Of a stretch of DNA of 64,000 bases, positions 44,960 through 52,496 are shown piece by piece. Position numbers and translations under genes: made by a program. The notes below the pieces were generated by a model. The model worked only from the letters and a program-made list of their open reading frames with translations. It had not been told where the DNA came from and searched no databases. The first letter of the stretch is position 1. Each line of letters opens with the position of its first letter. This stretch comes from Streptomyces sp. NBC_00190 (GTDB taxonomy: Bacteria > Actinomycetota > Actinomycetes > Streptomycetales > Streptomycetaceae): the NCBI RefSeq assembly GCF_036203305.1, contig NZ_CP108131.1:1364001-1428000 (forward strand), in the 5' to 3' direction.

Positions 44960-45106
44960 ATGGACGCCGAGAAGCTCATCGAGGGTTACACCGTCTACAC
45001 CAACGCCGAGGAGCTGGCCGCCAGCGCCCAGGACGAGGCGCCTGCCACCTCGCCGGTCGTCCTCACCATCACGGTCACCGCGGCCACCTATGTCGAGGGT
45101 TGCTGA
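44960..45106 (+). CDS. RiPP precursor peptide with C-terminal AviMeCys-type motif (class V lanthipeptide/avitide-like)
   Basis: 48 residues from ATG 44960; AAGAAAGGGG lies about seven bases upstream, which favours this start over an in-frame GTG at 44888. The leader begins MDAEKLIEGY and is acidic (AEELAASAQDE). The core is hydrophobic and Thr-rich, has its only Ser at 31 and its only Cys as the last residue (TVTAATYVEGC). Thr43 and Cys48 are separated by four residues, the same spacing I recall in the C-terminal ring of thioviridamide (T-VAFH-C) and cacaoidin. Adjacent Cys-decarboxylase, kinase-like and HopA1 proteins fit AviMeCys formation. Leader removal probably near Ala29-Ser31 by the M16 pair. 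Too short for routine gene callers. Confidence 0.88.
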   Translation: MDAEKLIEGYTVYTNAEELAASAQDEAPATSPVVLTITVTAATYVEGC

Positions 45107-45137
45107 CGCAGCTGCTAGCTGCACAGTCCCTGTGAAG

Positions 45138-45194
45138 CTGACACGCTGGCGCCAACTGATCCCGTCAAAAATCGAGTCGGCGCCAGCGTCTCAG
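45138..45194 (+). repeat. Long inverted repeat after the precursor gene
   Basis: 16-base arms (CTGACACGCTGGCGCC at 45138-45153 and its complement at 45179-45194, one mismatch; the inner 11 bases are perfect) around a 25-base loop. Probable RNA stem that stabilises or terminates the short precursor transcript. Confidence 0.7.
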
Positions 45195-45207
45195 ATCCAA
45201 GGATAGC

Positions 45208-45236
45208 GTGGGGCTGCGGCTCAGCCGCAGCCCCAC
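45208..45236 (+). terminator. Strong hairpin between precursor and peptidase genes
   Basis: GTGGGGCTGCGGCT-C-AGCCGCAGCCCCAC; functionally a 12-base stem with a 5-base loop. With the preceding inverted repeat it should end most precursor transcripts, allowing some read-through into the M16 genes. Confidence 0.82.
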
Positions 45237-45281
45237 GACGCGTGCACATTTCACCTCGTGCAGCGCGACAAAGGAAGCTGA

Positions 45282-46583
45282 ATGCCTGAACTGCAACGGT
45301 TTTCCCTCCCCAATGGTCTGAGGGTGCTGCTGGAACCCCGCCCCTCCGCCGCCGTCGTGGCCGTCAGCGTCCACTACGACGTGGGCTTCCGGTCCGAGGC
45401 GGAGGGTCGGAGCGGGTTCGCGCACCTCTTTGAACACCTCATGTTCCAGGGCAGCGAGAACCACGCCAAAATGGCCCACTGGACGTACGTTCAGGGCCTC
45501 GGTGGTTCCGTCAACGGATCCACGCACCAGGATTACACGGACTACTATCAAGTCCTTCCTTCAGAAGGCTTGGAACAGGTTCTCTCCATGGAGATGGACC
45601 GCATGCACACACTCCTCATCACCGAGGAGAACCTCTGCAATCAGCGAGCCGTCGTCAAGGAAGAGATAAGGCTCAACATCCTCAACCGGGCTTATGGCGG
45701 TTTTCCCTGGATACCCCTTCCCGCGCTCCTCTACAGCACGTACCCGAATACGCACAACGGGTACGGCTCATTCGAAGACCTCGACTCGGCGAGCGTCGCT
45801 GACGCCGTGGACTTCTACCGCGCGCACTATGTGCCCGCCAACGCAGTCCTCACCGTCTGCGGGGCCTTCGACCCTGATCGCACCGCGGCCTACATCGAAG
45901 AGGTCTTCGGCGCTCTTCCTCACCACCCCACGCCGGCCCCGGCCGTGCTGCGCGAGGAGCTCCCGGGAACCACTCGCCATGGCCGGCGGGAAGACGTACA
46001 TGCCTCGCTGCCGGCGCTTGCCCTTGGCTATCAGCTCCCGGACCCCGGGACGGAGCTGGACGCCTACCTCGCGCACATGGTCCTGTGCGAGATCCTCACA
46101 GGAGGCTCATCGTCCAGGCTGCACACGCGATTGGTCCGTGAGAAGGGCGCCGCCGTCCACGTGTCGGCGGGTTGCGGACTGTTCAACGCACTGGACACGC
46201 GTGCCCCCGACACCCTCGCCCTGGCCGTGACCCACCATCCGCACGCCGACCCCGAATCAGTACTCGCCGAAATCGACAGCGAACTGGCCGGGCTCGCCGA
46301 GACGCACGCACTTGCCGATCTCGTGCCCACGGCGGTGGCCCGGGTTGCCGCGAGGTCCGCCCGACGCAATGCCGACCTGCTGGCGCGCACGCGGGCCATG
46401 GGGACGTACGAGCTCCTCCACAATGCCCCGGCGCTCGTGGATGAACTGCCCGGCCGAATCCTGTCGATCGGGGCCGAGGCGGTCACCTCCGCGGCCCGCG
46501 CGCTGCTCACTGACCAGAGGGCGGTGCTCCGCCTGGTCACCAGCCAGGCCGTCCCGCGCCAAGCAGCAGAGCCGAAGACATAG
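45282..46583 (+). CDS. M16-family zinc metallopeptidase, catalytic subunit
   Basis: 433 residues. The inverted zinc motif HxxEH is HLFEH (H48, E51, H52), with the third ligand Glu in VVKEEIRLN about 76 residues on. The N-terminal LPNGLRVLLEPRPSAAVVAVSVHYDVGFRSE pattern (read in parts) is classic for M16. M16B pairs act as heterodimers: this subunit carries the metal, the next gene supplies the substrate-binding Arg/Tyr motif. In class V lanthipeptide clusters such pairs are thought to remove the leader. ATG 45282 is preceded by AAAGGAAGC. Confidence 0.92.
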   Translation: MPELQRFSLPNGLRVLLEPRPSAAVVAVSVHYDVGFRSEAEGRSGFAHLFEHLMFQGSENHAKMAHWTYVQGLGGSVNGSTHQDYTDYYQVLPSEGLEQVLSMEMDRMHTLLITEENLCNQRAVVKEEIRLNILNRAYGGFPWIPLPALLYSTYPNTHNGYGSFEDLDSASVADAVDFYRAHYVPANAVLTVCGAFDPDRTAAYIEEVFGALPHHPTPAPAVLREELPGTTRHGRREDVHASLPALALGYQLPDPGTELDAYLAHMVLCEILTGGSSSRLHTRLVREKGAAVHVSAGCGLFNALDTRAPDTLALAVTHHPHADPESVLAEIDSELAGLAETHALADLVPTAVARVAARSARRNADLLARTRAMGTYELLHNAPALVDELPGRILSIGAEAVTSAARALLTDQRAVLRLVTSQAVPRQAAEPKT

Positions 46584-46605
46584 CGAAGAGAGCTGGCTAC
46601 CCGAT

Positions 46606-47970
46606 ATGGATGGTTTCGCCCGGCCCCGGCCGGCAGTGGACACGACCATGTCCAACGGATTGCGTTGTGTCGTAGTCCCCGACAGCACTGCCTCTCTGGT
46701 CGAGATCCGCATGTACATCCCATGCCCCGCCACAGGGGAAGCGCATGCCGCCGCGGCCCACATCCTCAGTGATGTGCTCTTGCACGTGGCGGGCGGGCGG
46801 ACAGGTGAACACGCGCAGGCCTGGACCGTCGCCGACATCGACTCTGCCCGGAACGCCGAATGGATCGGAGTCTTCGGCTACACCCCCGCGGCTTCGCTGC
46901 CAGCCGTCCTGCGGGAAATCGGCCGGCACCTGGCGGAGCCCCGGTTCAGCGACGCGTCCGTAGCCGAGGCCCGCGACCGCCTTGCGGCGCAGGTCGCCAT
47001 CCGGCGCGGCGAACCGCGGTGGATGGCGCTCACCACCCTGCTGCGCAGGTGCCGTGCGGAGAAGACCATGCCGCACGAACTGCCGTCCCCCGCGGCGCTG
47101 AGGGGTGTCGAGCCCGGGGCGGTCCGCAGCCTGCACTCCTCACGTCTCACACCGCATGGAGCGGTCCTCGTCCTCGTCGGCGATGTCCAGGGCTCACCGG
47201 TTGCCGCCCTCATGGAAGAGGCCTTCTCCGGATGGCGCAGGGACGAAGCCCCACAGGACCTCCCGGCTCTTCCTTCCGCCGCCACCGACGAAGTCGTACT
47301 CGTCCACCGGCCGCACTCCGCACAGGCCGAGCTCCTGATGATGAGCCCAGCGCTGCAACGGACGCACCCGCGACGTCCCGCCCTGGACATCGCGAACGCA
47401 GTCTTCGGGGCAGGGGTTGCCTCTCGCCTCGCCATGAACATCCGGGAGCGGAAGGGATACGCGTACATGGCGGGGTCGGCGACCGAGATGGTTGCAGGGA
47501 GCCCCACGACCGTGGTCCGCCTGGCGGCGAACGAAGAGACCGCCGCCCTCGCTCTTCGCGACACGAGGGCCGAACTGGCCGCCATGATCTCCAGCCCGCC
47601 CACGGAGGAGGAGATCGCGGTGACGAAAAGACTGCTGACCGGACGCATCGCGACCGCACTGGTCTCCCCCTCCGCACACGCGACTCTGCTCGCCAACCTG
47701 CTCTCCGAGGGCGTGGGCCCCGAGTGGATGGACCACTACCCACTGGCCCTCGCAGCGGTCGGCTCCGGGGACGTCGTCGAGGCAGCGCTCCATCATCTCG
47801 ACCCCGCAGGATTCGACACGGTCGTCGTCGGCAATGCGACAGCCCTTGCCGTATCCCTGGCCGATGTCCCCGGGATCACGGTCCGCCGGTTCGAACACAT
47901 CGACGACGTGCCTCACGGGCTCCCGGCCCCCTCCCAGCTCCAGCGAACCGACCAGGAGGTATCACGGTGA
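46606..47970 (+). CDS. M16-family peptidase-like protein, non-catalytic subunit
   Basis: 454 residues from ATG 46606. It has the M16 fold (LRCVVVPDSTASLVEIRMY, ANAVFGAGVASRLAMNIRERKGYAYMAGS) but the zinc motif position reads HILSDVLLHV, with no HxxEH. The C-terminal RERKGYAYM supplies the Arg/Tyr pair that in heterodimeric M16B enzymes helps bind substrate. It therefore complements the preceding gene, 22 bases upstream. Predicted role: leader-peptide removal together with it. Its stop overlaps the GTG of the next gene. Confidence 0.9.
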   Translation: MDGFARPRPAVDTTMSNGLRCVVVPDSTASLVEIRMYIPCPATGEAHAAAAHILSDVLLHVAGGRTGEHAQAWTVADIDSARNAEWIGVFGYTPAASLPAVLREIGRHLAEPRFSDASVAEARDRLAAQVAIRRGEPRWMALTTLLRRCRAEKTMPHELPSPAALRGVEPGAVRSLHSSRLTPHGAVLVLVGDVQGSPVAALMEEAFSGWRRDEAPQDLPALPSAATDEVVLVHRPHSAQAELLMMSPALQRTHPRRPALDIANAVFGAGVASRLAMNIRERKGYAYMAGSATEMVAGSPTTVVRLAANEETAALALRDTRAELAAMISSPPTEEEIAVTKRLLTGRIATALVSPSAHATLLANLLSEGVGPEWMDHYPLALAAVGSGDVVEAALHHLDPAGFDTVVVGNATALAVSLADVPGITVRRFEHIDDVPHGLPAPSQLQRTDQEVSR

Positions 47971-49079
47971 CGTCCGACCACCGTTATCGTACGAGGGTCA
48001 CCGATGTGGACTCCGTGCCGGCGGTCGCGAACGCCCTGGCCGGACTGCGTCTCGGCACCCTCGACAGCACGAACCTGGTGGCACACAACGGCCGCAACGA
48101 GAACTGGGCCGGCCGAACGACCAGCGGCGCCAACGTCTTCGTCAAGCGTCTCGAGGGACCTACTGCAGATGTCTCCCGGCGCCTCAACAACATCCTCACT
48201 TTCGAAGAGCTCCTTGCCACCTCCTCGACAGCGGCATTGAAAGCCCCGCGCTACCTAGGCTGCAGTGAGGAGGACGCGATCGTTGTCTTCGAACTCCTGC
48301 CGGGGGCCCGCACAGGTGCCGAACGGGCGGACGACGACGCATTCGAGGAGAAGGACGCATTCCGTGTCGGCGAGATGATCGGAGCTCTCCACGGAATCAA
48401 CCCGGCCCCGGCGACAACCCTGGATACGAGCCTGCCTGTCCTGCCTCCCGTCTCGTACCTCGACGCGCTGCCCTTGGAGACTCACCGCAACTCCAGCTTC
48501 GCCGAGCTGGAACTGTGGCGAATCCTGCAGCAGGACGACGCGCTCTCCGCGGCGCTCCGACGCCTGAGGGACAGCGAGGGCCAGTCCGCCGACCGTCGTG
48601 CGATCCACGGAGACCTCCGCCTCGACCAGCTCCTCTTCGTCGACGACATGCCCTACCTGATCGACTGGGAAGAGCTGCGCTGGGGTGACCCAGCCCGAGA
48701 CCTCGGCGCGTACATCGGCGAATGGCTGTACCGCGCGCTGCGCAAGCTCCCGGGAACCGGAACCGAGGACTCTCCCGAACCGGCCGACAGCGCGGATTCG
48801 GGACGCGAGCTTGTCGCCCGGGGGGTGCGCGAACTACTCCGGCGGCGACCCTTGATCGAACAATTCTGCACCGGGTACCGCTCCACTGGCCGGCCGTTCG
48901 AGGCATCGCTGCGCGAGCGCAGCGCGGGCTTCGCGGGCTGGCACCTCATAGACCGCGTGATGGCAGCAGCTGCTCGGCGCCCGAGTCTGACCCCGCTGGA
49001 CCGAGCAGCGCTGGGGACCGCCAGGACGGTGCTGGTCGACCCGGCCGCTGTTACCAAGACACTCGGTCTGGAGGACTGA
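47967..49079 (+). CDS. APH-type phosphotransferase homologue (LxmK/TvaC-like), Ser/Thr dehydration
   Basis: 370 residues from GTG 47967. Kinase-like features: VFVKRLEG (K60, ATP lysine), the catalytic loop HGDLRLDQLLF (H214, D216) and the metal-binding LIDWEELRWGDPARDLGAYI (D233). Proteins of this type in thioviridamide-like and class V lanthipeptide pathways phosphorylate Ser/Thr of the precursor so that a lyase can eliminate phosphate. The HopA1 protein encoded six bases later is the expected lyase partner. Unlike the gene at 43770-44750 its active-site residues look intact. Confidence 0.87.
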   Translation: MTSDHRYRTRVTDVDSVPAVANALAGLRLGTLDSTNLVAHNGRNENWAGRTTSGANVFVKRLEGPTADVSRRLNNILTFEELLATSSTAALKAPRYLGCSEEDAIVVFELLPGARTGAERADDDAFEEKDAFRVGEMIGALHGINPAPATTLDTSLPVLPPVSYLDALPLETHRNSSFAELELWRILQQDDALSAALRRLRDSEGQSADRRAIHGDLRLDQLLFVDDMPYLIDWEELRWGDPARDLGAYIGEWLYRALRKLPGTGTEDSPEPADSADSGRELVARGVRELLRRRPLIEQFCTGYRSTGRPFEASLRERSAGFAGWHLIDRVMAAAARRPSLTPLDRAALGTARTVLVDPAAVTKTLGLED

Positions 49080-49084
49080 AAGCC

Positions 49085-50053
49085 ATGTCGAGCCCCACAC
49101 CGTCCCCAGTGCTGTCCGAGCGTCTGCGCTCCGCTCTCGAGGAGCTCGAGGTGGACCCGGGTGCCTTGACCGCCCGCGTCCTGGATACCACCGTCACGGC
49201 GAGCACCTTGCCCGAACTCCGTCACGCCCTGGCCTACAAGATCTACGAAGTACTGCACGCGGGAATGACCTTGGGGGATGAACCGGCCCTCCGTACCCTG
49301 CGCGACAGGCGGTACGAGAGGCTGCTGTCGGACGCCGTACCCCACCATGACACCTTGGTGGAAGCATCCGTGACGGAGGCCGCAACGAGCGCGGACAACG
49401 CACGACGCATCGCGACCATCGACGGGGTGCGCACGTTGGTGGACGCGCCGGCTCCGGCCGACGCACAGGTGGCACGACGTGCTGACCGGGACCGGTTCCT
49501 GCTGCGCTATCCCTCTCGCCGCCCCGCGCTTTCTCCGGGATTCTTTCTGGTGGACGGTTCCCGCGGGCGCCCCCGAACCACTCGTCTGCGCCGCTACTAC
49601 CTTCACATCGAGGACGCAGCAGCAGCCCCGCAGGCATGGGGGCAATTGCTGACGGTGCTGGAGGGCGGCGCGACCCGCTACCGAGCCAAGATCAGCTCGA
49701 ATCCGCTGTACTACCCGCGCAGGGATGCGATCGTCGTCTACCTGGACGACGATGACGCTGCTCTCTTCGACGCCGCAGGGATTGCCGCCGTCCTCACCGG
49801 ACTCGGCCGTACGACGTCGGTTTTCGCCCGGGAGCTTGCCCCCGGCGTGTCCTCGGCCGAGGAACCGTCCGACAGCCGTCCCGGCATGGCCCGCATGAGC
49901 TTCGGCCAACACCGGTCCCATGCCGTGGCCGAGGGGCTCATGGACCACGCCCTGCATCCCGCCGGTCCGACCGCCGAGGCAGCGGTCTGCAGTGCACTCG
50001 CCCAGGCCAACATCGTGCCGCACGCGCCATGGATGAACGGCGACGGGCGATGA
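49085..50053 (+). CDS. HopA1-domain protein (LxmY/TvaD-like), putative phospho-Ser/Thr lyase
   Basis: 322 residues from ATG 49085. The HopA1 domain spans about residues 130-320: RFLLRYPSRRPALSPGFFLV, RRYYLHIEDAAAAPQAWGQLLTVLEG (in parts), YRAKISSNPLYYPRRDAIVVYL and GLMDHALHPAGPTAEAAV. HopA1 shares the phosphothreonine-lyase fold; in AviCys RiPP pathways it works with the APH-type kinase to make Dha/Dhb. Directly downstream of that kinase gene. Conserved Lys in RAKISSNP is the likely catalytic residue by analogy, not proven. Confidence 0.88.
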   Translation: MSSPTPSPVLSERLRSALEELEVDPGALTARVLDTTVTASTLPELRHALAYKIYEVLHAGMTLGDEPALRTLRDRRYERLLSDAVPHHDTLVEASVTEAATSADNARRIATIDGVRTLVDAPAPADAQVARRADRDRFLLRYPSRRPALSPGFFLVDGSRGRPRTTRLRRYYLHIEDAAAAPQAWGQLLTVLEGGATRYRAKISSNPLYYPRRDAIVVYLDDDDAALFDAAGIAAVLTGLGRTTSVFARELAPGVSSAEEPSDSRPGMARMSFGQHRSHAVAEGLMDHALHPAGPTAEAAVCSALAQANIVPHAPWMNGDGR

Positions 50054-50132
50054 GAGGACCCCACCGCCCTCTGCCGCCCCTGCGGAAGCAGCCGACACAC
50101 ATCCCCGACCCCAGCCCCCACAGGAGGAGCAG

Positions 50133-52496
50133 ATGACAGCCGAACCGCGCATCGTACTGATCACCGGCGCCACGTCGGGCCTGGGCCGGCACCTGGCGGA
50201 GCAGCTCGCAGATCAGGGCGACACGATCCTGGTACACGGGCGCGACGCCGGACGTGTGGACTCCTGTGTCCAGGGCCTTCGCGCCGCTGGAGCCGCAGCC
50301 CACCCCTACGTCGCGGACCTCGCGCGTCTCGACGAGGTACGAGCCCTCTCGGAACAGATCCTCGCCGAACAGCCACGCATCGACGTACTGATCAACAATG
50401 CGGGTGTGGGCCCGGGGCCGGAAGGCGCCGAAAGACAGCTCAGCGACGACGCGCATGAACTGCGCTTCGCCGTGAACTACCTGGCGCCGGTGCTTCTCAC
50501 ACGCCTTCTGCTGCCAGGGCTGAGGAATGCCCGTTCGCCCCGCGTAGTGAACGTCGGATCCGCCGCACAGCTCGAAATCGACTTCGACGACCTGACGATG
50601 GACCGCTTCTACCACGGGTGGGTGGCGTACGGGCGATCCAAGCTCGCGCTGGCGTCATTCAGCACGGACCTTGCCGCGGAACTCGCAGGTGAACACATCC
50701 CGGTGAACTGCGTCCACCCGGCCAACTTCATGCCGACGCCCATGGTCCAGGAGCTCGGCATTCCCTCGGAGTCGACCATCGAGCAGGGCGCCGAAGCCGT
50801 CCTGCGACTGGCCTGCGCGACCGGAGACACAGCGGCAACCGGCGGCTACTACGACGGAGTGAATGCGGCGCCGCCTCACCAGGACGTCCTGGACCCCGCC
50901 AAGCGCGCCCTCCTGGGCGAAACCAGCGAAGAGATTCTGGCCAGCCATCTCGCGGCCGGGTCGGACTTCCGTACGCACGTCGAGAAGATTCTCGCAGGGC
51001 TCGAAACTTCGCCCGCCCGAGAAGCCCTCGTCCACCGGGGACGGCGCACGACCGCGCTCGAGCTCCGCGCCATGGTGTTCCGCATGGCCCGAGCCCTGCG
51101 CCGCCAGGGGGTGGACCGCCGACAGACGGTGACCATTCTCAGCGGGACCCGGCCCGAGGCCCTCGCCGTCCGATTCGCCGCAGGCCTGGTCGGCTGCCGC
51201 GTCCACCATCTCAACAACAGTCTGACGGCCGAGACGCAGGCGGCCATCGTCCAGGACATCGAGACCCACACGCTGATCGTCGATCCCGGGTACGGCGATC
51301 GAGCCGAAGAACTGACCGGCCTGGCGTCGGTGGCGCAGGTCCTCTCGCTCGGTCCGTCAGACACGCGTACGGACCTCTTGGAGCTTGCCGCACAGGAGGC
51401 GGCAGATCCGTTCCCCAGCCGAGCACGCCCCCAGGACATCTGCGTGTTCAATTACACCGGTGGCACTACGGGCCGGCCCAAGGGTATCGCCGTCACCTAT
51501 GAGGAGATCAGCGGCAACTACACCGCTCCGCCCGCCGGCGGGGCGCAGAAACCCCGCCTGCTGATGTGCACCCCCCTGATGTACACCGGCGGCGTGATGG
51601 CCGACGTCGTCCTCATGAGCGAGGGGACTGTCGTGCTTCACGACGGCTTCGACGCCGGCGAGGTGCTTGCCGCCATCGAACGCGAGCGGATCACGCACAT
51701 CTTCCTCGTGCCGCCCATGCCCTACCAGCTGGTGGACCATCCGGCCTCGGTCACGACCGACACCTCCAGCATGCGCACCGTCATGTACGCGGGCTGCCGG
51801 GCCTCTGCCAGCCGTCTCGCCGACGTGGTCCGGCGTTTCGGGCCGGTCCTCGTGCAGTCCTACGGACAGAACGAGGCGGGAGGGATCAGTGTCCTCGCGT
51901 CCCAGGACCACGACCCCTCGCGGCCGGGCGTGCTGAGCTCCGCCGGCAGGCCGCTGCCGTGGGTCACGGTCGCGATCCGGGACGAGGCCGGACGCGAACT
52001 TCCGCCGCTCGAACACGGCGAAATCTGCGTGCGCTCCAAGACCGTCATGCGCGGGTACTGGAAGCAGCCCGACGAATCGGACGCGGTACTCAAGGACGGC
52101 TGGCTGCACACCGGTGACATCGGGTTTCTGGACAGCAACGGATACCTGACCGTCACCGACCGGGCCAGGGACATGATCAACGTGGCGAGCGACCACATAT
52201 ATCCCTCCGACCTCGAGGATCTGCTGAACTCCCATCACCTGGTCGCTGACAGCGCTGTCTTCGGCGTGCTCGGCGACGATGCGATCGAGCATGTTCACGC
52301 GGTCGTCGTGCCCGTCCCCGGTGAGACCATCAACCCGCAGAAGCTCCTGGAGATGGTGCGCGAGGCATGGGGGGAGATCTGCGTCCCCATACAGCTCGGC
52401 TTCACGGACAGCCTGCCGAGGACCGGCGCCGGAAAGCCTGACAAGCAAAGACTGAAGGCTCTCGCGAGCACGCGGAAAGTGGAATCGGAACTGTGA
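50133..52496 (+). CDS. Fusion of short-chain dehydrogenase and ANL-family acyl-adenylating enzyme
   Basis: 787 residues. N-terminal SDR (1-270): TGATSGLG at 11-18, NNAG at 88-91, catalytic Ser143, Tyr166 and Lys170 (YGRSK). C-terminal ANL domain (about 280-780): ATP loop YTGGTTGRPKG at 441-451, SYGQNEAGG, GEICVRSKTVMRGYW, DGWLHTGDIG, DRARDMIN, and the catalytic Lys in PRTGAGKPDK. It would activate a carboxylic acid as acyl-AMP and pass it to CoA, a carrier or an amine, the SDR reducing or oxidising the acid or product. No carrier-protein gene is seen nearby. Its stop overlaps the kamA-like start, so the two probably share one pathway. Such a fusion in an AviCys RiPP cluster is new to me. Confidence 0.88.
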   Translation: MTAEPRIVLITGATSGLGRHLAEQLADQGDTILVHGRDAGRVDSCVQGLRAAGAAAHPYVADLARLDEVRALSEQILAEQPRIDVLINNAGVGPGPEGAERQLSDDAHELRFAVNYLAPVLLTRLLLPGLRNARSPRVVNVGSAAQLEIDFDDLTMDRFYHGWVAYGRSKLALASFSTDLAAELAGEHIPVNCVHPANFMPTPMVQELGIPSESTIEQGAEAVLRLACATGDTAATGGYYDGVNAAPPHQDVLDPAKRALLGETSEEILASHLAAGSDFRTHVEKILAGLETSPAREALVHRGRRTTALELRAMVFRMARALRRQGVDRRQTVTILSGTRPEALAVRFAAGLVGCRVHHLNNSLTAETQAAIVQDIETHTLIVDPGYGDRAEELTGLASVAQVLSLGPSDTRTDLLELAAQEAADPFPSRARPQDICVFNYTGGTTGRPKGIAVTYEEISGNYTAPPAGGAQKPRLLMCTPLMYTGGVMADVVLMSEGTVVLHDGFDAGEVLAAIERERITHIFLVPPMPYQLVDHPASVTTDTSSMRTVMYAGCRASASRLADVVRRFGPVLVQSYGQNEAGGISVLASQDHDPSRPGVLSSAGRPLPWVTVAIRDEAGRELPPLEHGEICVRSKTVMRGYWKQPDESDAVLKDGWLHTGDIGFLDSNGYLTVTDRARDMINVASDHIYPSDLEDLLNSHHLVADSAVFGVLGDDAIEHVHAVVVPVPGETINPQKLLEMVREAWGEICVPIQLGFTDSLPRTGAGKPDKQRLKALASTRKVESEL

